From contig CADECY010000082.1 of NCBI GenBank assembly GCA_902825945.1, positions 1 through 43,281 of the forward strand: a stretch of 43,281 nucleotides of DNA. Reading direction: 5' to 3'. The notes beneath the pieces were generated by a model. That model was not told where the DNA came from. It did no database searches and saw nothing but the letters and a program-made list of their open reading frames with translations. Of this stretch, positions 8,104-17,400 are shown piece by piece. The position numbers were made by a program, and so were the translations under genes. The stretch comes from an uncultured Acidobacteriota bacterium (GTDB lineage: Bacteria > Acidobacteriota > Terriglobia > Bryobacterales > Bryobacteraceae). How positions within the stretch are numbered: the first letter of the stretch is position 1; every line of letters starts with the position of its first letter.

Positions 8104-9323
8104 CGCGATTCTCCGGAAGCTTCCTTGACCGTTTGCGGATTGCCCACCGCATCGCCGCCCAGCCAACGGTAGGGCGAAGGCATCAGCGTCAGAGAGCGGT
8201 CGGCGAGCGGCAGCGCAATCGTCCGCCCTCCCTCGATCGCCGAGACCTTGCTCGCGATCGCGGCCTCGAGCGATTGGCGCAGATCGTGCCCGGACACGAA
8301 GAGCGAACTCGACGGCCGTCCGAGATGCACCGCATCCACGAAAGAGCGGATCGAAGCCACCAGATAGTCATCGTCCATTCGTAACGGCGGCGTTTCGAGC
8401 ATCTTCGCCCAAGGAAACGGCGGATAGGCGGGATCGATCTCCTTGCGGGGCGCCGTTTTTCCACTGCCGTCGAATAGCTGAGGCGCGTTCCAACTCCACC
8501 GGACCGCAGCCCGTTCGGCCCGCACTTCTACTCCGCTGAACGGCTCGCGCTCACCGAACACCATGCAGTCGATTCCGCTCGACAATCTCCACCGGCCGTT
8601 GATCATGAGACCTTGATCGTCCGCGTCGGGCGCGAGGGTCTTGGCCGGATAGCCGAATGCTTCTACCTGTGTGATCTCGGCTCCTGTCAGCAACCGCAGC
8701 ACAGCGACATGTTGGCATCCGCCGCCCGAGATTTCGCCGCCGTAACCCATCACCGCCGCCCCCGTGATCCGGCCATAGGCGCCGGAGCGCAAGCGCCGGG
8801 CGGCCACCTGCGTCTGCCATCGCGCGCGCTGCAGGTTGCCGCCTGCGAACACGATCTTGCGGCGGTTACATGCCTCCACCATCGCATCGGCATCGGCGAG
8901 TTTCGCGGCGATCGGCTTGTCGGTGGAGATGCCGTTCACTCCGGCTTCGGCGGCGGCCAAAACAGCCGCCTTCATGAACTTCGTCGGCGTGATGATCGCC
9001 ACGATGTCCAGCTTTTCGCTTCGGACCATCTCCGGCGCTTCCTTGAACAACGCCTTCACCTGAAAGCGCTCACCGACTACCTTTCGGCGTTCGTCATTGT
9101 ACTCGGCGATCGCCGCGAGTTCGGTGTCGGGAGACCGGCGATAAACCTCGGCGAAGTATTGTCCCATCCGGCCGCAGCCAACGATTCCCACGCGAAGTTT
9201 CTTGCGGCCCGCGGCCTGTTCCGGTGTCGTAAGCAAGCCGCCGGAATCGGTGGCGCTCATCAGAAGCGGCGAGCCGGCGGAAGACAAGAGCACGCGGCGT
9301 GTCATCGACATTCGAGTATACAT
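8100..9323 (-). CDS. Exported Gfo/Idh/MocA-family oxidoreductase (407 aa)
   Basis: An N-terminal Rossmann domain with VGIVGCGRMG (near residues 45-54), the family's strand motif IVAIITPT, and TDKP in place of the usual EKP (the Lys is retained). It is followed by an alpha/beta substrate domain containing GGGCQHVAVLRLL. Family enzymes oxidise or reduce sugars, inositols and their derivatives with NAD(P). The leader holds MTRRVLLSSAG, a twin-arginine-type signal, so export with bound cofactor, as known for glucose-fructose oxidoreductase, is plausible. The start could be 9323, 9311 or 9305. I use 9323, 5 nt after the upstream stop, but an AGGAG at 9326-9330 fits the later ATGs at least as well. 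The stop overlaps the next start as TTGA. Confidence 0.82.
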   Translation of the reverse strand: MYTRMSMTRRVLLSSAGSPLLMSATDSGGLLTTPEQAAGRKKLRVGIVGCGRMGQYFAEVYRRSPDTELAAIAEYNDERRKVVGERFQVKALFKEAPEMVRSEKLDIVAIITPTKFMKAAVLAAAEAGVNGISTDKPIAAKLADADAMVEACNRRKIVFAGGNLQRARWQTQVAARRLRSGAYGRITGAAVMGYGGEISGGGCQHVAVLRLLTGAEITQVEAFGYPAKTLAPDADDQGLMINGRWRLSSGIDCMVFGEREPFSGVEVRAERAAVRWSWNAPQLFDGSGKTAPRKEIDPAYPPFPWAKMLETPPLRMDDDYLVASIRSFVDAVHLGRPSSSLFVSGHDLRQSLEAAIASKVSAIEGGRTIALPLADRSLTLMPSPYRWLGGDAVGNPQTVKEASGESR

Positions 9324-9328
9324 GGCTC

Positions 9329-10783
9329 CTATCTCTCTTCGAGCGCGCGAGGACGCTCGAACATGGAACTGGGAAGGCCGTAATCCACCGCTACCTCTAC
9401 CTGCTCCAGCGTAACGCCGCCCTCCAGTCCCTCCGGCCGCTTGGCGAGAGTCACCTCGAGCACATTCTCGCCGCGCCGGGGACGGATGCCGGTGAGCGTG
9501 TAGTCGAGCCATTGAAATCCGTACCGGTGACTGGTCCGGCGCCGCCGCTCGCCCTCGAGCGAAGTTCCATTCAACCGGACCACGAGTTGATCCGGGCCGA
9601 CCATGTTCACCACTTTGAGCATCAACCGCACCGAGCGGATTCGCTTCGATGAGCAATCATCGGCCATATGAAAGGGCACGGGGTGTCGCGCGTCCGGATC
9701 GGCCCGTTCGATCGCCAACGGGAGCGGCTGTCCGTAGCCGTATCGCGCCGCATCCGGTTCGCGGTGCGCCACGATGTAGTGTTTATCGCGATCGCGCACG
9801 GCGTCCGGATCGCCGATGTCGGTAAGGAAAGACTTCTCGGCATCGCGCAGCGGCCATCGGAACCACGGCGCCACGATCAACCCAGTGGCACCCTTGGCCC
9901 AGAAGTTCGCCACCGCCGCGCGCAGCATGGCGGGCGTGGCATGCTCTTCTTGCGTGAGATAGAAAGGATGAACCACTGGAAACACGTCCGCGCCGGTCCC
10001 CCGCGCCGCGGCCACCAGCGACTCGAACGGAAGATTCGGATCCAGTTGATGGAACCCGTAGAACATCGGCGCGACGTAGTCGACGTAACGCTTGGCCAAC
10101 CACTCCTTGACATCGAGCCCGAGCGATTCATTGATCGCAACGGTGGGAAACACCCGCGCGCCGACGATGCGGCTCTTGCCCTTCGACCGGACCATGGCTG
10201 CGATTTCGCGCACAAAGGCGCTCATCACCGGCGCGTTGGCCCTCGCTTCGGAAGGCTGAAAGTAGACCGGCGTGTAGGTGAGATCGAGTTCGATGCCCTC
10301 CACCGGATATCCGGCGAGTTCCTCGAGCCAGGAGAAGCGGGTATCGCGGACCTCCTTGCGCGAGAAGTCAATCTTGCCATCGCCTACGCGCATGCTCGTG
10401 ATGAAGTCGAGCCCCTTGTCGTGCGCGCGATCGATCACCACGCGAAGTGGATCGAGCCCGCGATCGATCAGGCTCTGCATGTTGTACCAGGCACGCCACG
10501 CGAGCGCGCTCGTGTAGGGCCGCTCCCGCGAGAAGGCGCGCGGCGCAACCTTCGACCTGCTGAACAGTCCGCCTGTTTCGACTCCGTAGATCAGCGTGTT
10601 CACCGCCGTTCCGAGCAACTCATCGATCGGGCGCCACGAGTCCTCGTCGTTCATCGGAGGGTCGAACGAATAGAGATAGAAATGGCGGGCGTCGTTGAAG
10701 TACATGGTCCGCCGCTTTTTGAACGGCGCCGCGGCGGCAGCCATCGCCACGGCGGACCCCACGAACGTCCGTCGCAACATCAT
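9329..10783 (-). CDS. Tat-exported TIM-barrel glycoside-hydrolase-like protein, paralogue 1 (484 aa)
   Basis: Starts MMLRRTFVGSAVAMAAAA, a twin-arginine leader. Family landmarks, shared with three other genes here, are MYFNDARHFYLYSFDPPM at the mature N-terminus, SLIDRGLDPLRVV, VEGIELDLTY (likely barrel strand with acidic residues), NFWAKGATGLIVAPWFRWP, and a C-terminal beta-domain ending LEGGVTLEQVEVAVDYG. The layout suggests a TIM barrel of the glycosyl-hydrolase-10-like (GHL10) type followed by a jelly-roll-like domain. The substrate is unknown and the catalytic pair is not proven. The start ATG overlaps the preceding stop (ATGA), so it is translationally coupled to the enolase-superfamily gene. 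Its closest relative in the window is the protein at 37904-39418. Confidence 0.75.
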   Translation of the reverse strand: MMLRRTFVGSAVAMAAAAAPFKKRRTMYFNDARHFYLYSFDPPMNDEDSWRPIDELLGTAVNTLIYGVETGGLFSRSKVAPRAFSRERPYTSALAWRAWYNMQSLIDRGLDPLRVVIDRAHDKGLDFITSMRVGDGKIDFSRKEVRDTRFSWLEELAGYPVEGIELDLTYTPVYFQPSEARANAPVMSAFVREIAAMVRSKGKSRIVGARVFPTVAINESLGLDVKEWLAKRYVDYVAPMFYGFHQLDPNLPFESLVAAARGTGADVFPVVHPFYLTQEEHATPAMLRAAVANFWAKGATGLIVAPWFRWPLRDAEKSFLTDIGDPDAVRDRDKHYIVAHREPDAARYGYGQPLPLAIERADPDARHPVPFHMADDCSSKRIRSVRLMLKVVNMVGPDQLVVRLNGTSLEGERRRRTSHRYGFQWLDYTLTGIRPRRGENVLEVTLAKRPEGLEGGVTLEQVEVAVDYGLPSSMFERPRALEER

Positions 10784-12123
10784 GCCCGCTCGAGGACCAT
10801 CCCGTCCTTTTCGAGCCGGCCCATCATCGTCCGGAACGCCGGCGATCCATCCGGGTCCCAGTATTCGGTGGTAACGGGCGCATCGTAGCTGAGCGTCGCC
10901 AACCGCCGTGTATCCGGGCGAACCATGAAGATCGGCGAGCGGGTGTCGCCGATGTTGTACATCGTGGCGCCGTTAGCGAATCGAGTCTTGATGATCCACT
11001 TCGGTTGCGCGGGCAGTTGCAACTTCTTCAGCCGCTCGAGCTCCCCGCGGTCGAGCGTCAGTCCCAAGCCCGGAGTCTCGGGCACCCGAATCAATCCGTT
11101 GACCGGTTCGAGCCGCTCCTTCACCACGTCGGCACTCCAGGATTCGGTGTCGTTGTTGAAGTGCAGATACGCGGTCTTGCAAGCGGCCTGCATGTGGAGC
11201 GTCATCGCCCGCGTGATGGTGCCGCCGGTGTTCTGCCACGAGAAGGGTGTCTCGAGCATCGCGAACAGACCCGCGTGCCGCATCACCGCTCCGATCGAGC
11301 TATTGCCGAGTATGTAGCCGTCGGCCGCGCGATGCTGCGTCTCGAAGCCCGCGCCGAGCGGTGAATGATGGTACAGGATCGGCAGGCGGCACTTGGCGCG
11401 AAGCTCGGCGTAACCCTTGATGTCGCGCTCCGCCAGCGGGTCCTCGAAGGCACCCGCGATCGAATACTTCTCGATCTTTTGGAGCACTTCGAATACATGG
11501 TCGTCCGACCCGCCCATCGTGAAGTCGTGGTGAACCTTGAACCCCTTGGGCGCGACAGCCTGCATCGCCTCCATCTGGTCGATCACGTTCTCGAACGGCG
11601 AGAGGTGATACTTCATCCACGTGTAGCCGATGCTGGCCAGGTGCTTCACCGCGGCAGCCATGCGTTTGGGAGAAGTCGATACGTGCCAGGCGGCGCAAGG
11701 AACGAACGAGCGGTACTTGGGCCCGATCAACTTGTAGACCGGGACTCCGGCCGCCTTTCCCATCAAGTCGTACATCGCGGTGCCGAGCGCCTTGCTCGTC
11801 TCGTCCGCCACCCAGTCGAACGGACTCGTTCCGATGTATTTCCGCAGGGTGTCGTTCGGCTCCGGGTCCCCGGCTTCGCCGAGTCCGATGAGTTCGCTAT
11901 TGGTGCGCACGACATAGATGACCCGGCTGCTCGGGCCGTAGAAGTGCATCATCTCGTACTTCTGGAAATCCGCCCACGGAACCTGGATCCGGTGCTCTTC
12001 GATATCGACGACCTTCAGCCTCGGGAAAGCCGCGTTGGCGCGCTCCTGCGCGCGGAGAGCGCGAGGCGAAAAAGCCGCCGCGCCAGCGGCGAAGAGTCCG
12101 CGCCGCGAAATCATTCGTGTCAT
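10780..12123 (-). CDS. Exported mandelate racemase/muconate lactonizing (enolase-superfamily) enzyme (447 aa)
   Basis: The C-terminal barrel shows ordered motifs of the enolase superfamily: a Lys-bearing strand GYTWMKYHLS, then VHHDFTMGG (metal Asp), AFEDPLAE (metal Glu), the third-ligand region near AADGYI, and a His-containing ILYHHSPLG. Such enzymes abstract a proton alpha to a carboxylate, as in sugar-acid dehydratases and racemases. The leader MISRRGLFAAGAAAFSPRALRA is a clear Tat signal, so this acid-sugar enzyme would act outside the cytoplasm, which is uncommon for the superfamily. The start at 12123 overlaps the creatininase stop (ATGA). A start at 12147 is possible but would lie inside that gene. 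The precise substrate cannot be read from the sequence. Confidence 0.82.
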   Translation of the reverse strand: MTRMISRRGLFAAGAAAFSPRALRAQERANAAFPRLKVVDIEEHRIQVPWADFQKYEMMHFYGPSSRVIYVVRTNSELIGLGEAGDPEPNDTLRKYIGTSPFDWVADETSKALGTAMYDLMGKAAGVPVYKLIGPKYRSFVPCAAWHVSTSPKRMAAAVKHLASIGYTWMKYHLSPFENVIDQMEAMQAVAPKGFKVHHDFTMGGSDDHVFEVLQKIEKYSIAGAFEDPLAERDIKGYAELRAKCRLPILYHHSPLGAGFETQHRAADGYILGNSSIGAVMRHAGLFAMLETPFSWQNTGGTITRAMTLHMQAACKTAYLHFNNDTESWSADVVKERLEPVNGLIRVPETPGLGLTLDRGELERLKKLQLPAQPKWIIKTRFANGATMYNIGDTRSPIFMVRPDTRRLATLSYDAPVTTEYWDPDGSPAFRTMMGRLEKDGMVLERA

Positions 12124-12875
12124 CCGTTCCAACTCCTTCCGCCCCATGCGATCACTCGGTTCAGAAACGCAGCCACGTCGCCCGCGAACGTCTGCAGGAG
12201 CGCCTCGCCGATCTCAGCCGTCGCCAGCGCCGGTTCACCGACGTGCCCTTCCGGCGAGACGTCGGGCATGGTCCAGGCGCGCGTGGCGGGCTGAAACGGG
12301 TTCCCCCATTCAAATTTGGCCGCGCTCTTGTAATCGCCGATGAGATCCGGGCGCAGGCGCATCATCATCGACGTCTCCCATTGGCACGCATGTTCGATTC
12401 TGTGCCGCAAACCGGGAATCGACTGCGCCGGATCGGATCCGAGCGCCCAGTAGTTGGCCAGCAGCAGCAACAAGTCATCGCGATCGCGATGATGCTGACG
12501 CACTTCGTAAAGGACCTGCTGCCCCGGCACGCTGTTTCCGCCGTGTCCATTGAGCAGCACGATACGCTTGAAGCCGTGGTGCAAGACGCAATCGATCATC
12601 GTCCGCAGCATGTCGAGGTAGACACGCGGCGCCGCGGTCATCGTGCCCGCGAAATCGAGATGGTGATGCGAATTGCCGAGCCACGTCACTGGCGCTAGCA
12701 GCACCCGGTCCCCGAGCGCCTCGTTGGTTCGCCTTGCGACCTCGCCCACCAGGAAACTGTCGGTGAACAATGGCAGATGCGGCCCGTGTTGTTCGAGCGC
12801 CGCGATCGGCATGATCACGGGCATGTCGCGCGGCAACGCGTTCACAGCGGGCCAGGAAAGTTCAGCAAGCAGCAA
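12120..12875 (-). CDS. Creatininase-family metal-dependent amide hydrolase (251 aa)
   Basis: Carries the whole creatininase signature: ALEQHGPHLPL with Glu28, His30 and Asp39 as metal ligands, LLNGHGGN with His111, and HACQWETSMMM with Glu167. The family hydrolyses cyclic or linear amides (creatinine, formamides) with Zn/Mn and also includes peptide-processing members such as MftE. There is no signal peptide, so it should act in the cytoplasm, unlike most neighbours. The start is TTG at 12875 with GAGGTG about 8 nt upstream. It lies 15 nt after the transporter gene, and its stop overlaps the next start. Placement beside an AbgT-type carrier suggests that an imported amide-bearing molecule may be opened here. 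Confidence 0.88.
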   Translation of the reverse strand: MLLAELSWPAVNALPRDMPVIMPIAALEQHGPHLPLFTDSFLVGEVARRTNEALGDRVLLAPVTWLGNSHHHLDFAGTMTAAPRVYLDMLRTMIDCVLHHGFKRIVLLNGHGGNSVPGQQVLYEVRQHHRDRDDLLLLLANYWALGSDPAQSIPGLRHRIEHACQWETSMMMRLRPDLIGDYKSAAKFEWGNPFQPATRAWTMPDVSPEGHVGEPALATAEIGEALLQTFAGDVAAFLNRVIAWGGRSWNG

Positions 12876-12890
12876 AGTGTTTCACCTCGT

Positions 12891-14423
12891 TCATCGGGAA
12901 TACGTGTAACCAGCCTGCAGACCGAGCGGCAGTTGAAAGGTCCAGAATACTGCGAGCAGGAGACTCCAGACCACCAGGAACGCGATCGAGTACGGCAGCA
13001 TCAGGGAGATGACCGTCCCAGTTCCCGCATCCTTGCTGTACCGGCGCGCATAAAGGACAACCAGGGGGAAGAACGGCATCAGTGGCGTGATGATGTTGGT
13101 GCTCGAGTCGCCCACGCGGAACGCCGCCTGCGTGAGTTCTGGTGAAAGTCCCACGGCCATCAGCATCGGTACGAAGATCGGACTGAGCAGCGCCCATTTC
13201 GCCGAAGCCGAGCCGATCAGCAGATTGATCGCGGCGGTGAGCAGGATGATTCCGCCAACCGTCATCCGTGCCGGTAACTGCCACGCCTCGAGCGCGCGCG
13301 CGCCCTTGATCGCGATCAGCAGGCCGAGGTTCGATTGCGTGAAGGCGGCGGTGAACTGCGCGGCGAAAAACGCCATGACGGCGTAGTAGCTGATGCCGGC
13401 CATTCCTTTCGTCATCGCCTGGACCACGTCGCGATGGTTGGTCACCGTGCCCGCCGCGCACCCGTAGGCGATGCCCGGAACGAGCAGCAGAAAAAAGAGG
13501 ATCGGCACAACCATTTGCATCAGCGGTGCGGCGGGAGTCACCAGGCTGCCATCTGGCGCGCGCAGTGCCGAACTCGCGGGCCAGCAAGCGAGCACGACAA
13601 CTGCCGTGATCGCCAAGGCCGCCAATGCGGCCGATCGCAGCCCGCGCGACTCACTGGCCGACACCTCTCGGATCATCGACGCATCGGCCTGTTCACCATC
13701 GGCGGCAACACCCGCCAGCCGGGGCTCGACGACGCGATCGGTGACGAACCAGCCCACTCCGATCAGGAACAGAGCAGAGGCGCTCATGAAGCCCCAATTG
13801 CACAGCGGATTGATTTCGGCGGCGGGATCAATGATCCGCGCCGCCTGTTGCGTGAATCCCTGCAGCAGCGGATCGAGCGACGAAGGCAGGAAACTGGCGC
13901 TAAAGCCGCCCGCCGCTCCCGCGAAAGCGGCCGCGATTCCGAGCAGTGGATGCCGCCCGGAAGCAGCGAACATCGCCCCGCCAGCCGGAATCACGATCGC
14001 ATAACCGGGGTCGCCCGCCGAGTGACTCAGGATCGCGACCAATAGCAGCATCGGAGTCAGAAGCCGGGGTGAGGTGCGCCGCAGCAGCGCGCGGATCGCC
14101 GCCGAGAAGAGCCCGCTGTGCTCGGCCACGCCCGTGGCAAGCAGAATCACCAGCACGGTGCCGAGCGGCGGAAACTCCATGAAGGTGCGGACCATTCGGC
14201 CCAGAAAGGCGACGATGGCCGGCCCGGTCAATTGGCTTACGACGCGAATCGGCTGCTTTGTTCTCGGATCTAACTCCGCGAACGCCGCCGGAGCCAGGAG
14301 CGCCGACGCCACCCACGTCAGCACCAGCACCCAAACGAACAGGATCGCCGGATCGGGCAGCCGGTTGCCCAGCCGTTCGATCCGGTCGAGTACACTTCGG
14401 CCTGCTGAGCCCGTTGCCGTCAT
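12891..14423 (-). CDS. AbgT-family transporter (p-aminobenzoyl-glutamate type) (510 aa)
   Basis: A polytopic protein of about 510 residues, the usual AbgT length. Recognisable stretches are an N-terminal cytoplasmic helix before LPDPAILFVWVLVL, LVAILSHSAGDPGYAIVIP and SPIFVPMLMAVGLSPE (the inverted-repeat core of the family), and DSSTNIITPLMPFFP near the C-terminus. Family members import p-aminobenzoyl-glutamate or export antimetabolites using ion gradients. The start at 14423, 7 nt after the receptor stop, yields the usual short hydrophilic N-terminus. No strong ribosome-binding site is visible, so translation may depend on coupling to the receptor gene. The juxtaposition TonB receptor, AbgT, creatininase suggests uptake and opening of one amide-containing substrate. 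Confidence 0.87.
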   Translation of the reverse strand: MTATGSAGRSVLDRIERLGNRLPDPAILFVWVLVLTWVASALLAPAAFAELDPRTKQPIRVVSQLTGPAIVAFLGRMVRTFMEFPPLGTVLVILLATGVAEHSGLFSAAIRALLRRTSPRLLTPMLLLVAILSHSAGDPGYAIVIPAGGAMFAASGRHPLLGIAAAFAGAAGGFSASFLPSSLDPLLQGFTQQAARIIDPAAEINPLCNWGFMSASALFLIGVGWFVTDRVVEPRLAGVAADGEQADASMIREVSASESRGLRSAALAALAITAVVVLACWPASSALRAPDGSLVTPAAPLMQMVVPILFFLLLVPGIAYGCAAGTVTNHRDVVQAMTKGMAGISYYAVMAFFAAQFTAAFTQSNLGLLIAIKGARALEAWQLPARMTVGGIILLTAAINLLIGSASAKWALLSPIFVPMLMAVGLSPELTQAAFRVGDSSTNIITPLMPFFPLVVLYARRYSKDAGTGTVISLMLPYSIAFLVVWSLLLAVFWTFQLPLGLQAGYTYSR

Positions 14424-14430
14424 CCGGGAA

Positions 14431-17400
14431 CTAGAATTCGATTTTAGCCTCGATTCGAACGGTTCGAGCACCCGTCATGGCGCCCCTGCCCGCTGTTCCA
14501 CCAGTAATGATGTTGCTTCCGCCAGCTTGCGTCAGCCAGGGATGATTGAAGAGGTTGACGAACTTCCCGCCGATCCGAAGCATGGCGCTCTCGGTGAACA
14601 ACAGTGGAATGTCCTTGTACAGTGCCACGTTGTTCTGCCCGAGGCCTACCCAGGATTTGGGCAGGATCACGTTGTAGGCGGCATCGCCGTACTGTCCCGC
14701 GGTCGGCCGCGTGAAGCAGGCAGTGTTGTAGATCGCTCCGAGTGTAGGGGCGATGTTCGGGTTGCACCCAGGCACGACCGACGCCCGGATGTTGCGGCCG
14801 AGCCCGAGCGGGTCCTGTCCGGCAACCACCGGGGTGATCGGCTTCCAGGTGTCGAACCACCACCAGCCACTCAATGCCCATCCGCCGATCGCGTAGTTCG
14901 CCGCTCGAGGAATGGAAGAGAGGAAGCGCCTTCCGCGTCCGAACGGCAATTCCACGACATGGGAGATGCTGAACCGTTGATCGGCCCAATCGGGCTGGCG
15001 GCCGTAGTCACGTTCCCGGTTGCGGGCATCTTCGATGTAGTCGCCGAAATCGGTTTCCCTCCAAGGCCGCAGCACGCTCGGCAAGCCGAGTTTGTGCCCC
15101 CACGAATAGAAGACTTCGAACTGCATGCCCGCCGAGAATCGCCGCTTCAACGACGCTTCCATGCCCTGGTAGCTGAGGTTTCCTCCCGCGCTCACCATCG
15201 TCACCCGGCTGAACCGCGGATAGAGCGCGCCTTGGCCGATGGCGGGGCTGATGTAGGACTGATAGGGGAGGTTGGTGCCTTTCACTCCGAGGTAGCTGAC
15301 CCTCAGTGCCGTGTCCGCGAGAACTTCCTTCTCCACGGTCAGGTTCCAATTGGCCGTGTAACCGAACGGGAAGTTCTTGTCCACTCCGAGCGCCGTCTGT
15401 CCCGTCGCTCCGAATGCCTGCGGGAACGGGAATGGGAAGGAGAACGCTGGGCGCCCGCCACTGTAGCTGTTGCTGAACGCCTCGTCCAGGGCGAACGGGA
15501 CTCGCGTCGCCATGGCGCTTCCATCTTGCGCGCAACAGGCGCCGCCGCCGGCTTCCCAAGACGGAGGAACGGAGAAGAACCCGAAGCTGCCGCGAACCAC
15601 GGACTTCGACACGAACCCGGGCCGGTAGGCGAACCCGAGGCGGGGGAACCAATGGAATTGCGGCCTGTTCCGCAGACGCAACGGGAAGCCTGCCTCCGCG
15701 GCGGTCTTGATCGGAATCGACGAAGGAAATGCCGGACTGATCAACGCGCGAGTCGCCTCCACAGGCACCACCAAACTACCTGTCGCCGGGTCGAAGTTCG
15801 ACATCATGTTGTTCTTCTCGTAGGCCAGTCCGTTGTGCTCGAATCGCAACCCGAGTTCGAGATTCAGGCGTTGCGTCACGCGCCAGTTGTCCTGGAAGTA
15901 GACGCCGCCCCAAATCTGCTCACGATAAGGACGCGGAGTGACGCCGGCCCGCGCCGCATTGTCCGGAACCCCGAGCAGAAAGTCTCCGTACGGATGGCCC
16001 GAGAACCGGCCCGTGAAGTCGAACCGGCCCGCGGTCGCTTGGCCCCACTTGATCGTTTGGTTGTACGCCGGCCGAAGGTCGCCGCCCATCTTGAAGCTGT
16101 GCGCGCCCTTTACCCAGGAGAGGTTGTCGGTGATGTTCCGGGTGTCTACGCGATAGTCATATCCGCCGGTGAATCCGAAATCGAACCCCGTGGAGAATCC
16201 CGGGATGTTGATGACAGGCAGGCTGGCGGAGGTAGTGGGGTCGAGCGATGGCAGCCAGGTAAAGCCGAGTCCGCGAAGCAGGGTGAGGCCGTTGCCTTTG
16301 TATTGAGTCGAGAATCCACTCGGGAACGGCGTGTTCGGATCGGTGGCTTCGAATTCGTCCTTCCGTTCGATTCCCGCGCGAAACTCGTTGACCATGTTCG
16401 GGCGAATCACGCGGGTCCAATAGACCCGCTGGCTATTGCTCGGCCAGTTGTTGCCGAGCCACCAGAAGTTGTAACCGCTTCGATCACTGGTCGAGTAGGC
16501 GCGCCGCCATGTCGACGCCCAGCCGATGCGGTCCTTCGACGTTATCTGGTGATCGATCTTGACGGAGAAGTTCGAGCCAGTTGAAGAGCCCGTCGGAGTT
16601 CCGAGGCCCAGCAGAAAGTTCGGACCATCGTTGGCCGGGTTCTGAGACGGGAAGTTGGTGGCCGGGAGCAGCTTCATGAAGTTCGCCGAGACGCCGCTGA
16701 TCGCCGACGCTGGAATCCGGTTGCCGGGAAACGGAGTGCCGGTGGATGGATCCATGAGCGTACCGGTGCGGAACCGGCTGGCGGACAGGAAAGAGAAATC
16801 GCCCGCGCGGATGCGTTCAGGCGCAATGGTCGTCGGGCTTCCGCCCTGTACGTATGTCACCTGATTGAGCCAATAGCGGTCCACGTAGAAGAACGTTTTG
16901 TCCTTGCCGTTGTAGATCCCCGGGATTCGAACCGGGCCGGACACCGACCAGAGCTGGTCGCGATTAGTGGGATACCCTGGCCCGCGTACGCGATTGTTCG
17001 GGCCGAGCGCGTTCATCGCCGGATTGCCGAGTTGCATCAGAAATTTCGCATGGATGGAATTGGTTCCGCTTTGCGTTGCGAAATCCATGACCATCGGCGT
17101 CGCGTACTCGGCGGAATTGCCGCTGGTCAGGACCTTCACTTCCTGCAGCGTCTCCACGTTGAGGAAGAAGTTGTTCATCTCGACGCCGTCGACGGTGGTC
17201 TTGTTCTGCGCGGCGGTGGTACCGACCCCCTGGAACCCCTGGAACGATGGAGAGAGCGCGCCCGCTGTGGCGACATAGACGTTCGAGATCTGCGGCAGGT
17301 AGTTGTTGTTGATGGCCTTGCGGTTGAAGTGGCCGCTGCTGACCTGACCGGAGTCGGTGGTCACCACGGGCGCCTGCCCGGTGACCTCCACCTGCTGACT

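Noticed and set aside
14074..16584. 836-codon plus-strand frame opposite the receptor
   Set aside because: Antisense shadow typical of GC-rich codon use; Arg/His-rich with no family features.
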